Shown here: positions 1 through 10,386 of the stretch, in pieces
Position numbering within the stretch: position 1 is the stretch's first letter
Layout of the letters: each line of letters begins with the position of its first letter
Source: Scatophagus argus
Taxonomy: Eukaryota > Chordata > Actinopteri > Scatophagidae
Reading direction: 5' to 3'
Length of the DNA stretch: 64,000 nt
NCBI RefSeq assembly: GCF_020382885.2
Contig: NC_058496.1
Coordinates: 6,502,501 to 6,566,500 of the forward strand
Made by a program: the position numbers and the translations under genes
Notes under the pieces: generated by a model
What the model saw: the letters and a program-made list of their open reading frames with translations, nothing else
Told to the model about the DNA's origin: nothing
The model's database searches: none

Positions 1-59
1 GTAGATCTGTGATAGTTTGCTTTTTAATAAAAAAAACCAAAAAAAAAAAACCCAGGGCC

Positions 60-592
60 TTAAAGGGACACTTCGTAAAATCAAAACTACATATCGTTTG
101 GTGTTTTGATGAGACTTGCAGAGATTTGGATCAGCTGTAGAAATGTCTGCTTCCTCTGAAAAACTTCCCACAAATGCTTGTCGACCTTGTCGTGAGCAGT
201 TTAATGTGGGAACCATTTTTTCTCTGTATCACCGCGCAAAAGGAAGCGTGCATCTGCTTATGGACGAGAGACTAGCTAACATTACAGCTCAGCCGGGGAA
301 GACGCCATCAGTGTTGACATCCCGCCCCGTCACGAGCATGAGCCTCTCGTCCACGAGCGGCTGCACGCTCCCTTCAGCTCGGTGATACGGTGTAGTCCCG
401 CCGTGAATCTGCTCATGACAAGGTCTGTGGATTTATTCAGTTCCTTCATATTCAAGAGGCAGGCAGACATCCCTACAGCCGAGATGTCCAAAACTCTGCA
501 GCTCACAACAAAACAATCCAGTTGGATAAATTACACTACAAGTAAGAGGAAAAATATGTATTTTTTGTGTCTGGGGTGAACTGTCCCTTTAA
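60..592. mobile_element. Non-autonomous DNA element with TTAAAGGGACA inverted ends, copy 1
   Basis: The element opens with TTAAAGGGACACTTC at 60 and closes with GAACTGTCCCTTTAA ending at 592, which are imperfect terminal inverted repeats. It is about 533 bp with no plausible coding region and lies in the second intron of the acyl-CoA synthetase gene. Its interior (about 230-430) matches the interior of the element at 11729-12443 in the same orientation, for example the shared block around GCTAGCTAACATTACAGCTCA. This looks like a MITE-type family. The superfamily cannot be assigned from the ends alone. Confidence 0.7.
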
Positions 593-1077
593 GATCTTCA
601 CGATCAAAGTTTTACTCAGATCTAAATGAAATCAAAGTTATCCGACTGCTAAAGCTAGAAACAAACAGGACAAATCATGTATCTCGTTCCTGTGGACTTA
701 TTATAAATAACTGTGTTACACCACAGTTGAGTAAATGAATGATAAAAAAAAATCTAATTAATTAATTATGGTAATTATAATTATAAAATGGTACCACTTG
801 GTATATCAATAAATTGGTTTCGGTTGCTGAGATATTCGTTTGAACTGACTGTTTGTCTTTCAAAATGTCAGCTTTGTCCAAAATATTAAAAACCAGTTTT
901 CCTTAATCAACTTGACTGTTTTTGCAGCGGAGTTTGATTGATTTCCGTGAGACTAAAAGGGGCATTCGTGTTTGTCTCCTTCAAGACAAAACAACTCAAC
1001 AGCAGCAAGTTGATTTAGTTTGTCCTTTTTTTATCCTCTTATTTAGTGCAGTTACACAAAAAAGATTCGATCTCCAC
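593..1077. other. Intron of the acyl-CoA synthetase gene
   Basis: AT-rich sequence between the element at 60-592 and the donor of acyl-CoA synthetase exon 2. No exon with the expected NGPCLG coding block was found here. Nothing else was recognised. Confidence 0.5.
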
Positions 1078-1521
1078 CTGCGATCCTCAGGCCTCTCTGG
1101 AACATGTCATAGGCCGTCCTGGTGTCATCGTAGTAAAACTCCAGCAGCGAGTCGTCTTTAAGAAGAGCCGATCGCCTGCAGCTGGGATCTCCCTGCAACA
1201 AACAACTACGTCAACGTGCCGTTTACACCAGCCTACACCCACCGATGACTACAGCAAAGGTGATCCACTCACATTCACAGCTACAGACTGGGCGTGCAGA
1301 TCACACGGAGGACGCATGGGTCGAGGACGGGTCACCAGCCAGTACGCGGTGAGAGAGGCCAGCGCTCCTAAACCCAGCAGAGAGGACGGCGACAGAGACA
1401 GGGAGGACAGGGAGAAGGAGGACAGAGGCAGAGACGGCAGGAGACTCCAGATGTCCTCTGAATCAGAACCTTTGAGTCCAGCGCTGGAGCGAAGTGACCG
1501 TAACCACTCCTGGAAATGCAT
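1078..1521 (-). CDS. Long-chain acyl-CoA synthetase (ACSL1/5/6 group), first two coding exons, partial
   Basis: Long-chain acyl-CoA synthetases activate fatty acids to acyl-CoA at ER and outer mitochondrial membranes. Two exons are visible, complement(1273..1521) and complement(1078..1192). Exon 1 (83 codons) starts at MHFQEWLRSLR, has a Ser/Leu-rich stretch at about residues 26-48, a hydrophobic anchor at about 48-64, and the family signature TRPRPMRPPCDLHAQSV. It ends in phase 0 at a GTGAGT donor. Exon 2 reads GDPSCRRSALLKDD and then YYDDTRTAYDMFQRGLRIA, the segment preceding the conserved NGPCLG block, and ends in phase 1. The next exon was not found in 1-1077, so the gene continues past the left edge. 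The start is the ATG that places MHFQEWLRSLR like the MQxxE-type N terminus of ACSL1/6; an in-frame upstream ATG also exists. Family assignment is firm, but ACSL1, 5 and 6 cannot be separated here. Confidence 0.85.
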
Positions 1522-4500
1522 AACTGAGAGGACAGGAGAGCAAAAACAGAAGAAAGACAAAACACGCAGTGAACCAGCAGGAAGTTAAACGGTGCCTCCA
1601 CATCACAGAAGCTCCGCTGTGCTGCAGTTTGAGAGCCGATGCAGCAGAGGGCGCCACACAGTAAGCAGACACACTTTCAGTCTGTACTTTCATATCATTT
1701 TTACACACAAATTTCCTGCTAAAGCTTTTCTTTTTCTTCTTTTTTTTTAAAAAATGTTTTCTAATGCATGTTGTCTTTGCATTCACTTATTGTTGTGGAA
1801 ATTTGATCTGCAAAATCTGGCTCATCTTACTTCTAATCAAATTTTACACAATCATACATTACACAACATACAGTGACGTTCTTAGGCACAAGCCTAACAG
1901 ACAGATCAGTGAAATGAAGACGAATCCAGCAATAACAAAAAATAAACAAGGAGACTCAATAAAATAAAAAGATAGAAAATGACAAAGTCAGCAGTGATTT
2001 TCAACGTCGAGTGTGTTTCAGAAAAATGAAAACAATATAGCAACATGACCGGTATTGACTTTCAGACAAATGAAACCATAAAATCAGTGCATAATTTATG
2101 AGGTCCTTTGTTGTCTTTCGCTTTGTAACTATCTTTAACAGTAATAGCAGCTTTGCACCCAATAATTAGATTCATTAACAATTAATCCATCTGGACCAAC
2201 ATATCAGCTGATGTTAGCTCACTGCAGATACGTCCTCATCAGTTCATGTATCGACCAGTAAGCAACAGCAGCAACAAGAAACCGAAGTACAGAAATGCAA
2301 ACTAAATTTGGTCAGCATGTTGATGTTTTTTTAAAAATGTTACTGGACAATACATCATTATCAGATATTTTTTAAACTTTATCGATATCAGCCTAAAAAA
2401 TCCAGTGCTGGTTGGGTTATACTGCTGATTATTTTTTCAATTAACCATCTGTTTAGTCTGTAAAAATTTCTAAAAACAAAACAAAACAAAAATGCCCATA
2501 ACAGCTTCCTAGAGCCCAAGTGAACATCTTTGATTTTTCTTCACAGTTGACGTTACAAACATCCTCACAATGCTACAAAGATGCTCAGAAAAAAGCAGCC
2601 AATCCTCACATTTGTAAAGAGCACCCTCACAGTTTAACCTTTAAACATCTTCCCCTGCTATCCAGCACAGTAAACTGCTCATATACTACAATCAAATGCA
2701 ACATAAGTTTTAGGGAAACGTAATTACAAAACATCATTCCACTTGTGAAACAGTTAAAGCACCAGTGTGAGGGGTCTGGTTAAAAGGCTGGACCACACTG
2801 GACCACAAGCTTGGCACCACTCAGAGAAAACAAGAGAAGAAAAGGCCTGAGCTGTATACAGGGGTGACGGGTGGGGGAGTGGAGAGACACCAGGAAGTAA
2901 TAACGATTGGCTTAACAGAAACAGGCAGCGAGGTTACTCTCAGTCATGCTGTGCCACCCTTTCATTCAGCAGAACGACAGAGACTCGGGGTTCGTACAGT
3001 AGGCTGAGGCTGGTGGTGAGACAGGAGGGGGGAGGAGGACGACGAGGACGACGAGGAGGACGGCCTAATTCCAACCCCATGATTCACTGCCACAGACTTT
3101 ATTGTTCATATCCAAACTGAGTGAAAGAGGGAGAACCGGGGGGGCTCGAGAAGGATCCATAACCTCAACGCAAACTTCAACACGTCTCCCTAAAACTGCT
3201 CGAACAAACTACTTCATCTTCTATCAGGCAGGGAATTCACCTCACTGAATAAATCTCTGCTTTCCCACATCCACTCCCCTCCCAGAACACCCCTCAACCT
3301 CTCACCCACTTTCTCCCCCAGTACCCAATAGGAGAGGGGATAAAGAGTGATATCATACCCCTCCCTCCTCTTTAAACAGGTCGCCCCTGCGTTGCCCCCC
3401 TTCCTTTCACGGGCAAAAGCGATGCCACGCTCGTCCTCACAGGATATAATAATCCACTTTCAGCATCAATTTATCTGAATTAAAGTCAGTTGCCACTTTA
3501 CACCTGCTGAGGCAGCAAAGCAGCTTGAAGTCTTTTCAACAGATAAATAAATGGAAAACAAAGAGGTTTAGGAAATGTGACACATCAAAGAAAAAAAATG
3601 ACAGTGAGCTGCTAACGGAGCCTCCCCTTTCTGTCTCCCCCATCGCTCCCTCCTCTCTCACTCCCATTCATAACAGCTATTGTCAAGGCCCAGACAGGGA
3701 CCATTGTGCTCCCAGCTTTTACTCCCTAGAAGACATGAGACAAAAGAAATGGCACCCACATGTGAAAATAAAGCGAAGGGAAGCACCTTCGCAGGCTGTG
3801 CCCGACCCTGGATGTTCTGACGGGTCTCACATTACAGCTGAATTCACATTTCAGAGGGCTGATTGCATAGCAGGGCAGGACACACATGACGACATCACAT
3901 GTTTCTGACGCCTCCGACAACAACAGCGGATTTAAAGCATGTTTAGGGTGAATGATGTTTGATCCAGTAAACACGGTCGTTTCAAAATGGAAATGCAGTG
4001 ACGTTCAAAACGCCATAAAGCAGCGGAACGCAGGTTTACAGGAGACGGCGGGCGTGTAATGAATAGCCTGAGGTCATCTGCTTGTCTGTGCACATTTACT
4101 CCCGCTGACAAGCACAGACAGAGCTGAGAGGAAGATACTCAGAGGTACAGTATACTATGTGACAAAAACACAGACTGAGGTGCAGACAAAAACAGAAACC
4201 AAAAACCGGTTTCAGGAAAAAAAACCTGGCATATAATCAAAGTTAACAACTTAACATGAATCTCCAAGAGCCTTGTGTGATGTGAAATGAGTAGCATTAA
4301 ACACGGGAGAAATTATCGAAGGGTTTACAATTTTAAAAGTCATAACAGAAAAGAAAACCTCGTCTTGGGTCAAATCGGGACTTGAATGAGGAATGTGAGA
4401 AGTGCGGCTACGAGAGAGAAATTTCTCCAGGGTTTACATTAAATAATCCAAAAGGAAGCTTCATCATAAGCTGTAGGCAGCGTAATAAGCAGAATGTCAG

Positions 4501-5694
4501 CCATCACCATCAGCACAGTCGGGTGAAGTCTGTAAATAAAAAGGAGGCGCTTCATAAGAGCAGAGGAGTTCGTTTCTCGCTCCTTTTCAAACTCCAGCAG
4601 CCAGACTCCACATGTTTGACCTGTAAATTATTTTATGGACTTCTTAGATGAGCCTGAGAGCATGAAATAGCAGTCAAGAACGCTTTCAACAAATGTACCC
4701 TCGCAAAGCCTTCTTCTTTTTAATAACAAGCAGGCTGAAAAAGACCAACCTTGATGACATATTTTCCAGTAAAATTAAACTTAAAGATCCCCTCCACACA
4801 CGTATTACTGCATACATAAAACTTCTCTCAAGTGTGTCTGACATGCTTTTTGCAATAATTACTGCTTAAAATCAGTAAAACTTCACTTTATACCTCATGA
4901 CAAATCCCATCATGCTCGTAGGCTCCGTCCTTCAAAACTCAGATATTTAATGAGCACAGAGACAATGTGACAATATGTGTGTGTGTGAAAACGGCCTTAC
5001 GGTGTCAGACTCGGCACATACATCATTCTACAGTGAAGCTCAAACATTAAACACACATTAAAAATACATTTTTCACTAGACTGAGAAAGGGGAAGCTTTA
5101 AAATATTGATTTGGTCTACTAGCACAGCTACAATTTAGTAATATTCTCCCCTCAAAGCAAATTTGTGCCTGGAATAAGTCAGTGAATAACATGAAGAGTG
5201 ATGAGAGGCTCTGTACAGTAGCCTACAGGGCTTCTGTGGTGATGAGAGCTACGCTGGGGAATGCTTCCCCCTGACCCAGATAACTACAGGAGGTGACACG
5301 AGGAGGGAGGGAGGCAGGGAGGGAGGGATTTTTTTTAATGAGAGAGAGAAGGGAGAGAAGGGACAGCATTTAGTACTCACACCAGAGACGGCAAAAACGA
5401 ATGAACTTCACACACTTTCCATGTGCACAGAGAAGCGAGTGGTCCGATCGGGGGGGGGGGAGATGCAGAGGGAGTAAGGAGACGAGGAGGAGGAGGATGA
5501 GGAGGAGGAGGAGGACACGTGAGGCTGGCCAGGGCAGGGGGGGAGAAACGAGCAAAAAGAGAAGGATCGAAACAAGACGGGTGTTTTCCGGCTGTGATTC
5601 CCAAATGGGCCGTGAAGAACACGGGCACAACACTTGGTCGCAATGAAATGCTTCTTGTTGAGGGAGGAAGGATGTGAAGAATAAATGAGAAAGA

Positions 5695-5695
<1 letters not shown>

Positions 5696-5734
<39 letters not shown>
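5696..5734. repeat. (CA)n microsatellite
   Basis: Uninterrupted CA dinucleotide run of about 39 bases, in intergenic DNA. Confidence 0.97.
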
Positions 5735-5736
<2 letters not shown>

Positions 5737-7139
5737 TCCTCAAGATGGACACGAGTCTCCCATAGCCTCACACTCACTCGAAACCAATCAGGGTTCTCAC
5801 AGACAATGCAACACTTGTTCATTTTTTCCCCTCCAGTCTGAAGTTTTGGTTTCATGTAGCTAAGCAGCAGCAGCAGGTTCAGACTTCACTATGAAGGGCT
5901 ACTCGTCCACATTGGTCACCTCTGAATCAGGGAATATTTCTGTTCAGCAGAGCAGATCATCCAGCCAAACCTCAGCTGACACGCTGTGCACCGCAACTGC
6001 CAAAGCATTCAAGAGAGGATGCCAGAGAGCTGGCATCTTGCCTTGTGGACAACTTCATGCAACAACACGTCGCACGAACACAGAAGATCTGGGCATGGAG
6101 GTGTAGAAACACAAAAATATAACAGGCACAAGGCGAGGACGTGGACAGGAGTGTGATTTGACAAAAGAATGTCAGAAAAGTTCAGACAGTTCAGGACTGA
6201 AATGCTCCCCAGCTATAATTATCCCCAGCTTGGATCGGCGGGGTAAAAAATACCGCAGCACTGTGCTTAAGCTGACAGACACACATAAATGCACCACAGC
6301 TCCTTTAAAGAATTTGGAAACACACTGCAAAAGAAAAGCGACAAAATTCAAAGGCCTCTTCATTGTAACGTCAGAGCAGCAGAAGAAAACACGACACGGT
6401 GAGGTTAATATGAGTTAAAGCTCAATGTTAAAAATAAATAAAATAAAACCTTACAAAGAGGAGGCGTTATTGTTGATAACCGCCTTATTGCATGTGCTTT
6501 GAATGCAGCATTATTCAAACCGGATTCTTCCAAGCTCCGCGCAACAGTTTGTCAACAGGTTGATTCATCTTCACAGAGCTCAGACTACAGCAAACTCTCA
6601 GCTCGGCAGGCTGGAAGCCCCAGCGGGCTGCAGACAAACTTTTCTCTGTTTGAGGTCGGCATCCAAGCCTTCGTGGTTTAGTTATGTTTCCACAATCGAG
6701 CTGAGAGTGAAAACGAAATCAAACCTCGAAGAAAGAAATTATAACAGAAAGAAAGCGCATAGCGGACTCACCTAACGCAGCCAGGCCTCCCTCGTCTCCT
6801 TAAATTGGGCTCCAAAGTTACTTCAACAGCAGAGCCATCGTAATATGGGTCAAGTTGCAGGCAATATATATTTATTTCCGGTCAAGATCTTCAAAATAAA
6901 ATGTGGTCTGAGTTCCTGACGAGCGCACTATGGGCAACGTGGAGTTTGAGATATAAACTGAAAAAAAAATCACCGAAACAGAATATTTCAAAAGAGGATA
7001 ATCGTGTTATTTTAATCCCAACTCACATTTCAACGTTCCAAAAAGAAGTGAATCTAAATAAAGACAGGAAATAGGATATGTGACAAAATAAGAGATTTAG
7101 CTAAGGCTGGCCATGACAATGCTTTAACCATTCACTGTA

Positions 7140-7330
7140 GATGCAGATTGAGGACACCAGAGCTCCCCATACGTGAAATCAAAGCATCTGGGTCGCCCCC
7201 TTGTGGCTGGCTGCAGTACATGTCACAAACTCCGCCCCCTTCATGTTAGCAGATGGGGAATAGCCAAAGCTAAAAGCATAAAGTACAATTTGAACACATT
7301 TCTCTCAAAGATGATTTATGTCATTTTAGG
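7140..7330. repeat. Interspersed repeat fragment, common in spiny-rayed fish
   Basis: The core GGTCGCCCCCTTGTGGCTGG, followed by GCAGTACATGTCACAAACTC and a purine-rich GCAGATGGGGAATAGCC-like stretch, matches a repeat I recall as widespread in teleost introns. The identification is from memory, not a search, and the boundaries are approximate. Confidence 0.45.
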
Positions 7331-7942
7331 GTGTTCTTCATGCTGATGTATGTTGAAATGTTCATTTTTCTGATTAGATTCTTGTAAATAGTTATTTGAT
7401 GTAATAAAAGTGAATTAAATGTCATGATTGACAGGTGAGCACTGCTCTTGATAGAGCAGTGTCCATGTCCATCTTAATATATGTCAACGGCAGAATTAAG
7501 AAGGAGATATAGAGTAAATAAAAAAAACAAAAAAACAAATCGTTTCAATATATGTAATTTTTTTTTTCTTTTGGCATTTATTCTTTTGCATTTCTCGCTT
7601 GTAAATTTGTTTGAGCTATGAAGCCAATCATTTAATTCTTGACAGTGAAACATTGTTTTATGAAGCCACACCATGCTTCAAATCACAGTACTTCAAGCTG
7701 TTTCACAATTTAATTCAGTCACTTTATTTTGAAGTTAGAATCTTACATTTCCTTTATTTATCTCTCAACCTCTCAGCGACTTGGCCGGCTCTGACGTCAT
7801 CTCTTAATCATATTCATACGTTTTGGGCACAGATCAATTAATGACGGAGTCGACTGTTATTTCCCCCCCAAAAAGAAGTGAAACTCACGGTGACTCCGCA
7901 GCTTTAAGAGGACAGAAAAGACAGTGAGATGCAGCCTGTTTG

Positions 7943-7948
7943 TTTATT
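7943..7948 (-). promoter_or_regulatory. Candidate polyadenylation signal of the PKG paralogue
   Basis: AATAAA on the minus strand about 300 bases after the stop codon at 8247. It is the best placed hexamer, although another TTTATT on the plus strand near 8220 sits very close to the stop. Confidence 0.4.
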
Positions 7949-8246
7949 GAGTTACATTCAACAGCAGATTCATCACTCAACTCTTATGTTGACGAATCTG
8001 TTTTACATCAAAAACAGTCTGAGCTCGACACAGTAGGCAGCATGGTTCATTTATCAAACAATGTCTGCAGTTAGTGAGACTGTGGAAAATATTTTTTGTC
8101 TGAAAATATAATTAGTTCTTGATGGCAGTAAGACTGAGGGCAATGAATTATTTACGAAGACTAAACCTGAAAGTGATGAAGTATTGTCTGACAGGGTTGT
8201 TTTTTTGTTTTTTGTTTTTTTTTATTTCCGTTTCACAAATGATCCA

Positions 8247-10386
8247 TCAGAAATCAGCCCAGTCTGAATCCCCAGTCACTCCTTCAGTGCAGTAATGATC
8301 ACATGCACTGCTGTCCAAAGGATGCTTAACCTGAAAGGAAAAAAAAATCAAAATAAATAATTAACTCTACTAAACACTACTTATTGCGATAAGAGTTATC
8401 ACAAAACGAAATAAATAAAAGGCCAAAGTGAATATGTCTTACTTTGGGAATAATCGGAGGGTTTAATGTGCGTTTGCAAAGTCCGTCCCAGTTGAAACCT
8501 TCAAACCATCTGAATAAAAACACAGCGTCATCACAACCTGTGAAACCTCAGAGTTTTTCTCCAATGTAATAAATCTCCCGTCTTACTTGTGCTTCTGAAT
8601 GTCCTTGGCCCCATTCCTCTGACTGCCCAGCCTCTCCGAGGGATTGTTCCTTGTTGACGCAAAGCGAATAAGAATACACAAGCAAATAAACAATTAATTA
8701 ATAATCAGATTGTTTCATTCAAGAGGTGGTGTTACAGCTGCAGTACACCTGCACCATTTCTCACACCAACTCTAATTTGCTGTTGGTGAGTGAAATGGTG
8801 GATGGGTGTTTTTTCATCTGAAAAAGCAAAATATCTAGAAAGCTGCCTTTAGCTTTCACATAATAATCAGTGGTATCTACAGGGTCAACACCTGCACAAT
8901 TTCTTTATGAGACTGGAGGCACTTTTGCTGATTGTTTTTGGGAAATCGATCTGATCGATGCCCCGAGTGGTTGCAGTGAGAATCTTCATTGGGTCGGAGC
9001 CGCTGAAAGGGAGCCTGGAGAGGAAAACATATGAGGCTATCACCAACGCTTCAATCTATAAGAAGAGTGAATGAATCTAAAAAGTGGGGCTGCACAAAAC
9101 TGTAAATCTTACCGATCACTCAGAAGTTCAAACACAAAAACGCCCAGGGACCAGAAGTCTGCAGATACACTGTGGCCTTTGTTTAAGACGATTTCAGGTG
9201 CCATGTAGCCTGGTGTACCGCAGAATGTCCAGGTTTTCTTCCCCATTTCGACCCTCTTCAGACATCTGGAGCCAATCTATAAACAGCAGATATTTGTGCA
9301 TTTTAACTCTGACAATAGACAAAACGTGGGCTCAAGTTTGTAACCAGTCATAGTACCAGTTTGGCGTAACCGTGCTCATCCAGAACCACATTTTCAGGCT
9401 TGATGTTTCTATAGATGACACCTCGACAGTGAAGAAAGTTCAGGGCCTCGACAACACAAGCTGTGTAGAACCTGGTGCTGCCTTCATCCAGATATCCTCT
9501 GCAACAGCATGTAGATGTGCTGATGTAAAGCATCGCAACGAACAGAACATAAATGTGATGTCCAACCCTGATTCCAAAAATGATAGGACTTCATGGGCTG
9601 GAGAAAACTTTGTAAAACCGCTGTCCATAAGCAGTTTTTTTGTAATGGCTGCATTTGTTTTTTTATTTACCCTTTTTTAGTGGGCTGTCGATAGATTTAA
9701 GACATCAAATCCTAGTTAGTCTTAAAATTGTATTTTGTTGAAAGCTTAGCTAAAAACTGGTGGTGGGACTATCAATACTGTATCAGCATAATGACAAAAA
9801 GTGTTTTGCATCTTAATTGTCTTTAGTCCAAAAATACTTACGTATCTCTGAGTAGACTAGAGAGATCCCCCCCAAGACAAGCTTCTGTCAAAATGTACAG
9901 GCACTCGGCATCTCGAAAGGTTTTATGTAGCCTGTGATTGACAAAAAAAAAATAGAAAGGAAGATCTTTTTAATCATTAAAACATGTGTAAATAAAAAAC
10001 AATCTTAATTACGTAACTGCTGAAGACAAACAACAGACACCTGACTATGAATGGACAGTGAATCTCCATTAGGATGCGTCCTTCTCTCAAGAGGTGCTCT
10101 CTCTGACTGCTGCTGAGGATCAGCTTCTTCTTAAGGACCCTCATGGAAAAAAAAGCCTTGATGTTGCTCTTTAACTGCACCTGACAGAAGGGGAAATCAA
10201 TAGATTACATTATAGAAACATGGAATCTTGAGGAGGCAGTTGGAGATCCGCGTCATTGTGAGTGAACGGCTATAAGAGCAACCCCTTACCAGGTCTACGT
10301 GACCAAACTCCCCAACTGCAAGCTGGCAAATAATCTGGAAATCACTTAAGGTAGAAGATGAAAGCTGGTTGGGATCCTTGTTTGAC
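8247..10386 (-). CDS. PKG paralogue exons 11-19: kinase domain and C-terminal tail
   Basis: Exons complement(10290..10386), (10041..10180), (9842..9931), (9357..9498), (9113..9276), (8892..9014), (8587..8649), (8443..8509) and (8247..8330). The glycine loop is LAVGEFGHV (first Gly replaced by Ala384). Beta3 is FSMRVLKK (Lys to Arg407). The catalytic loop is YRNIKPEN (Asp to Asn501). DFG is replaced by Gly519-Ser520-Arg521. Retained are the alpha-C Glu, the TWTFCGTP activation segment, MAPE, DFWSLG and the tail ending DSDWADF, so the fold is probably intact. Confidence 0.9.

Larger units (their letters stand above)
1522..8246. other. Intergenic region between acyl-CoA synthetase and PKG paralogue
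   Basis: This stretch holds the upstream side of the acyl-CoA synthetase gene (minus strand) and the 3' side of the PKG paralogue (minus strand). I found no coding exon. It contains purine-rich low-complexity DNA at about 5280-5550, a CA microsatellite at 5696-5734 and an interspersed repeat near 7140-7330. Non-coding first exons of the synthetase could lie here but cannot be identified by eye. Confidence 0.5.

Noticed and set aside
1046-1588. 180-residue plus-strand open frame.
   Set aside because: It is antisense to both acyl-CoA synthetase exons; its composition follows the GA-rich complement of the Ser/Leu tract.
3525-3908. 127-residue plus-strand open frame.
   Set aside because: No recognisable domain, no splice-site logic and an antisense open frame over the same bases; treated as chance.
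5370-5855. Long minus-strand open frames rich in Ser, Pro and Val-Cys repeats.
   Set aside because: They are translations of the purine-rich tract and the CA microsatellite.
9277-9356. A hidden splice variant that could restore the DFG motif in the PKG paralogue.
   Set aside because: After AAACTG the next codons read GTA CTA TGA, so read-through stops. The only other nearby acceptor (CTCCAG at about 9266) shifts the frame into a stop. No DFG-coding sequence was seen in the intron.
9540-9600. Short segment CCCTGATTCCAAAAA similar to the edge of a common fish repeat.
   Set aside because: Too short and without a second end, so it cannot be called an element.
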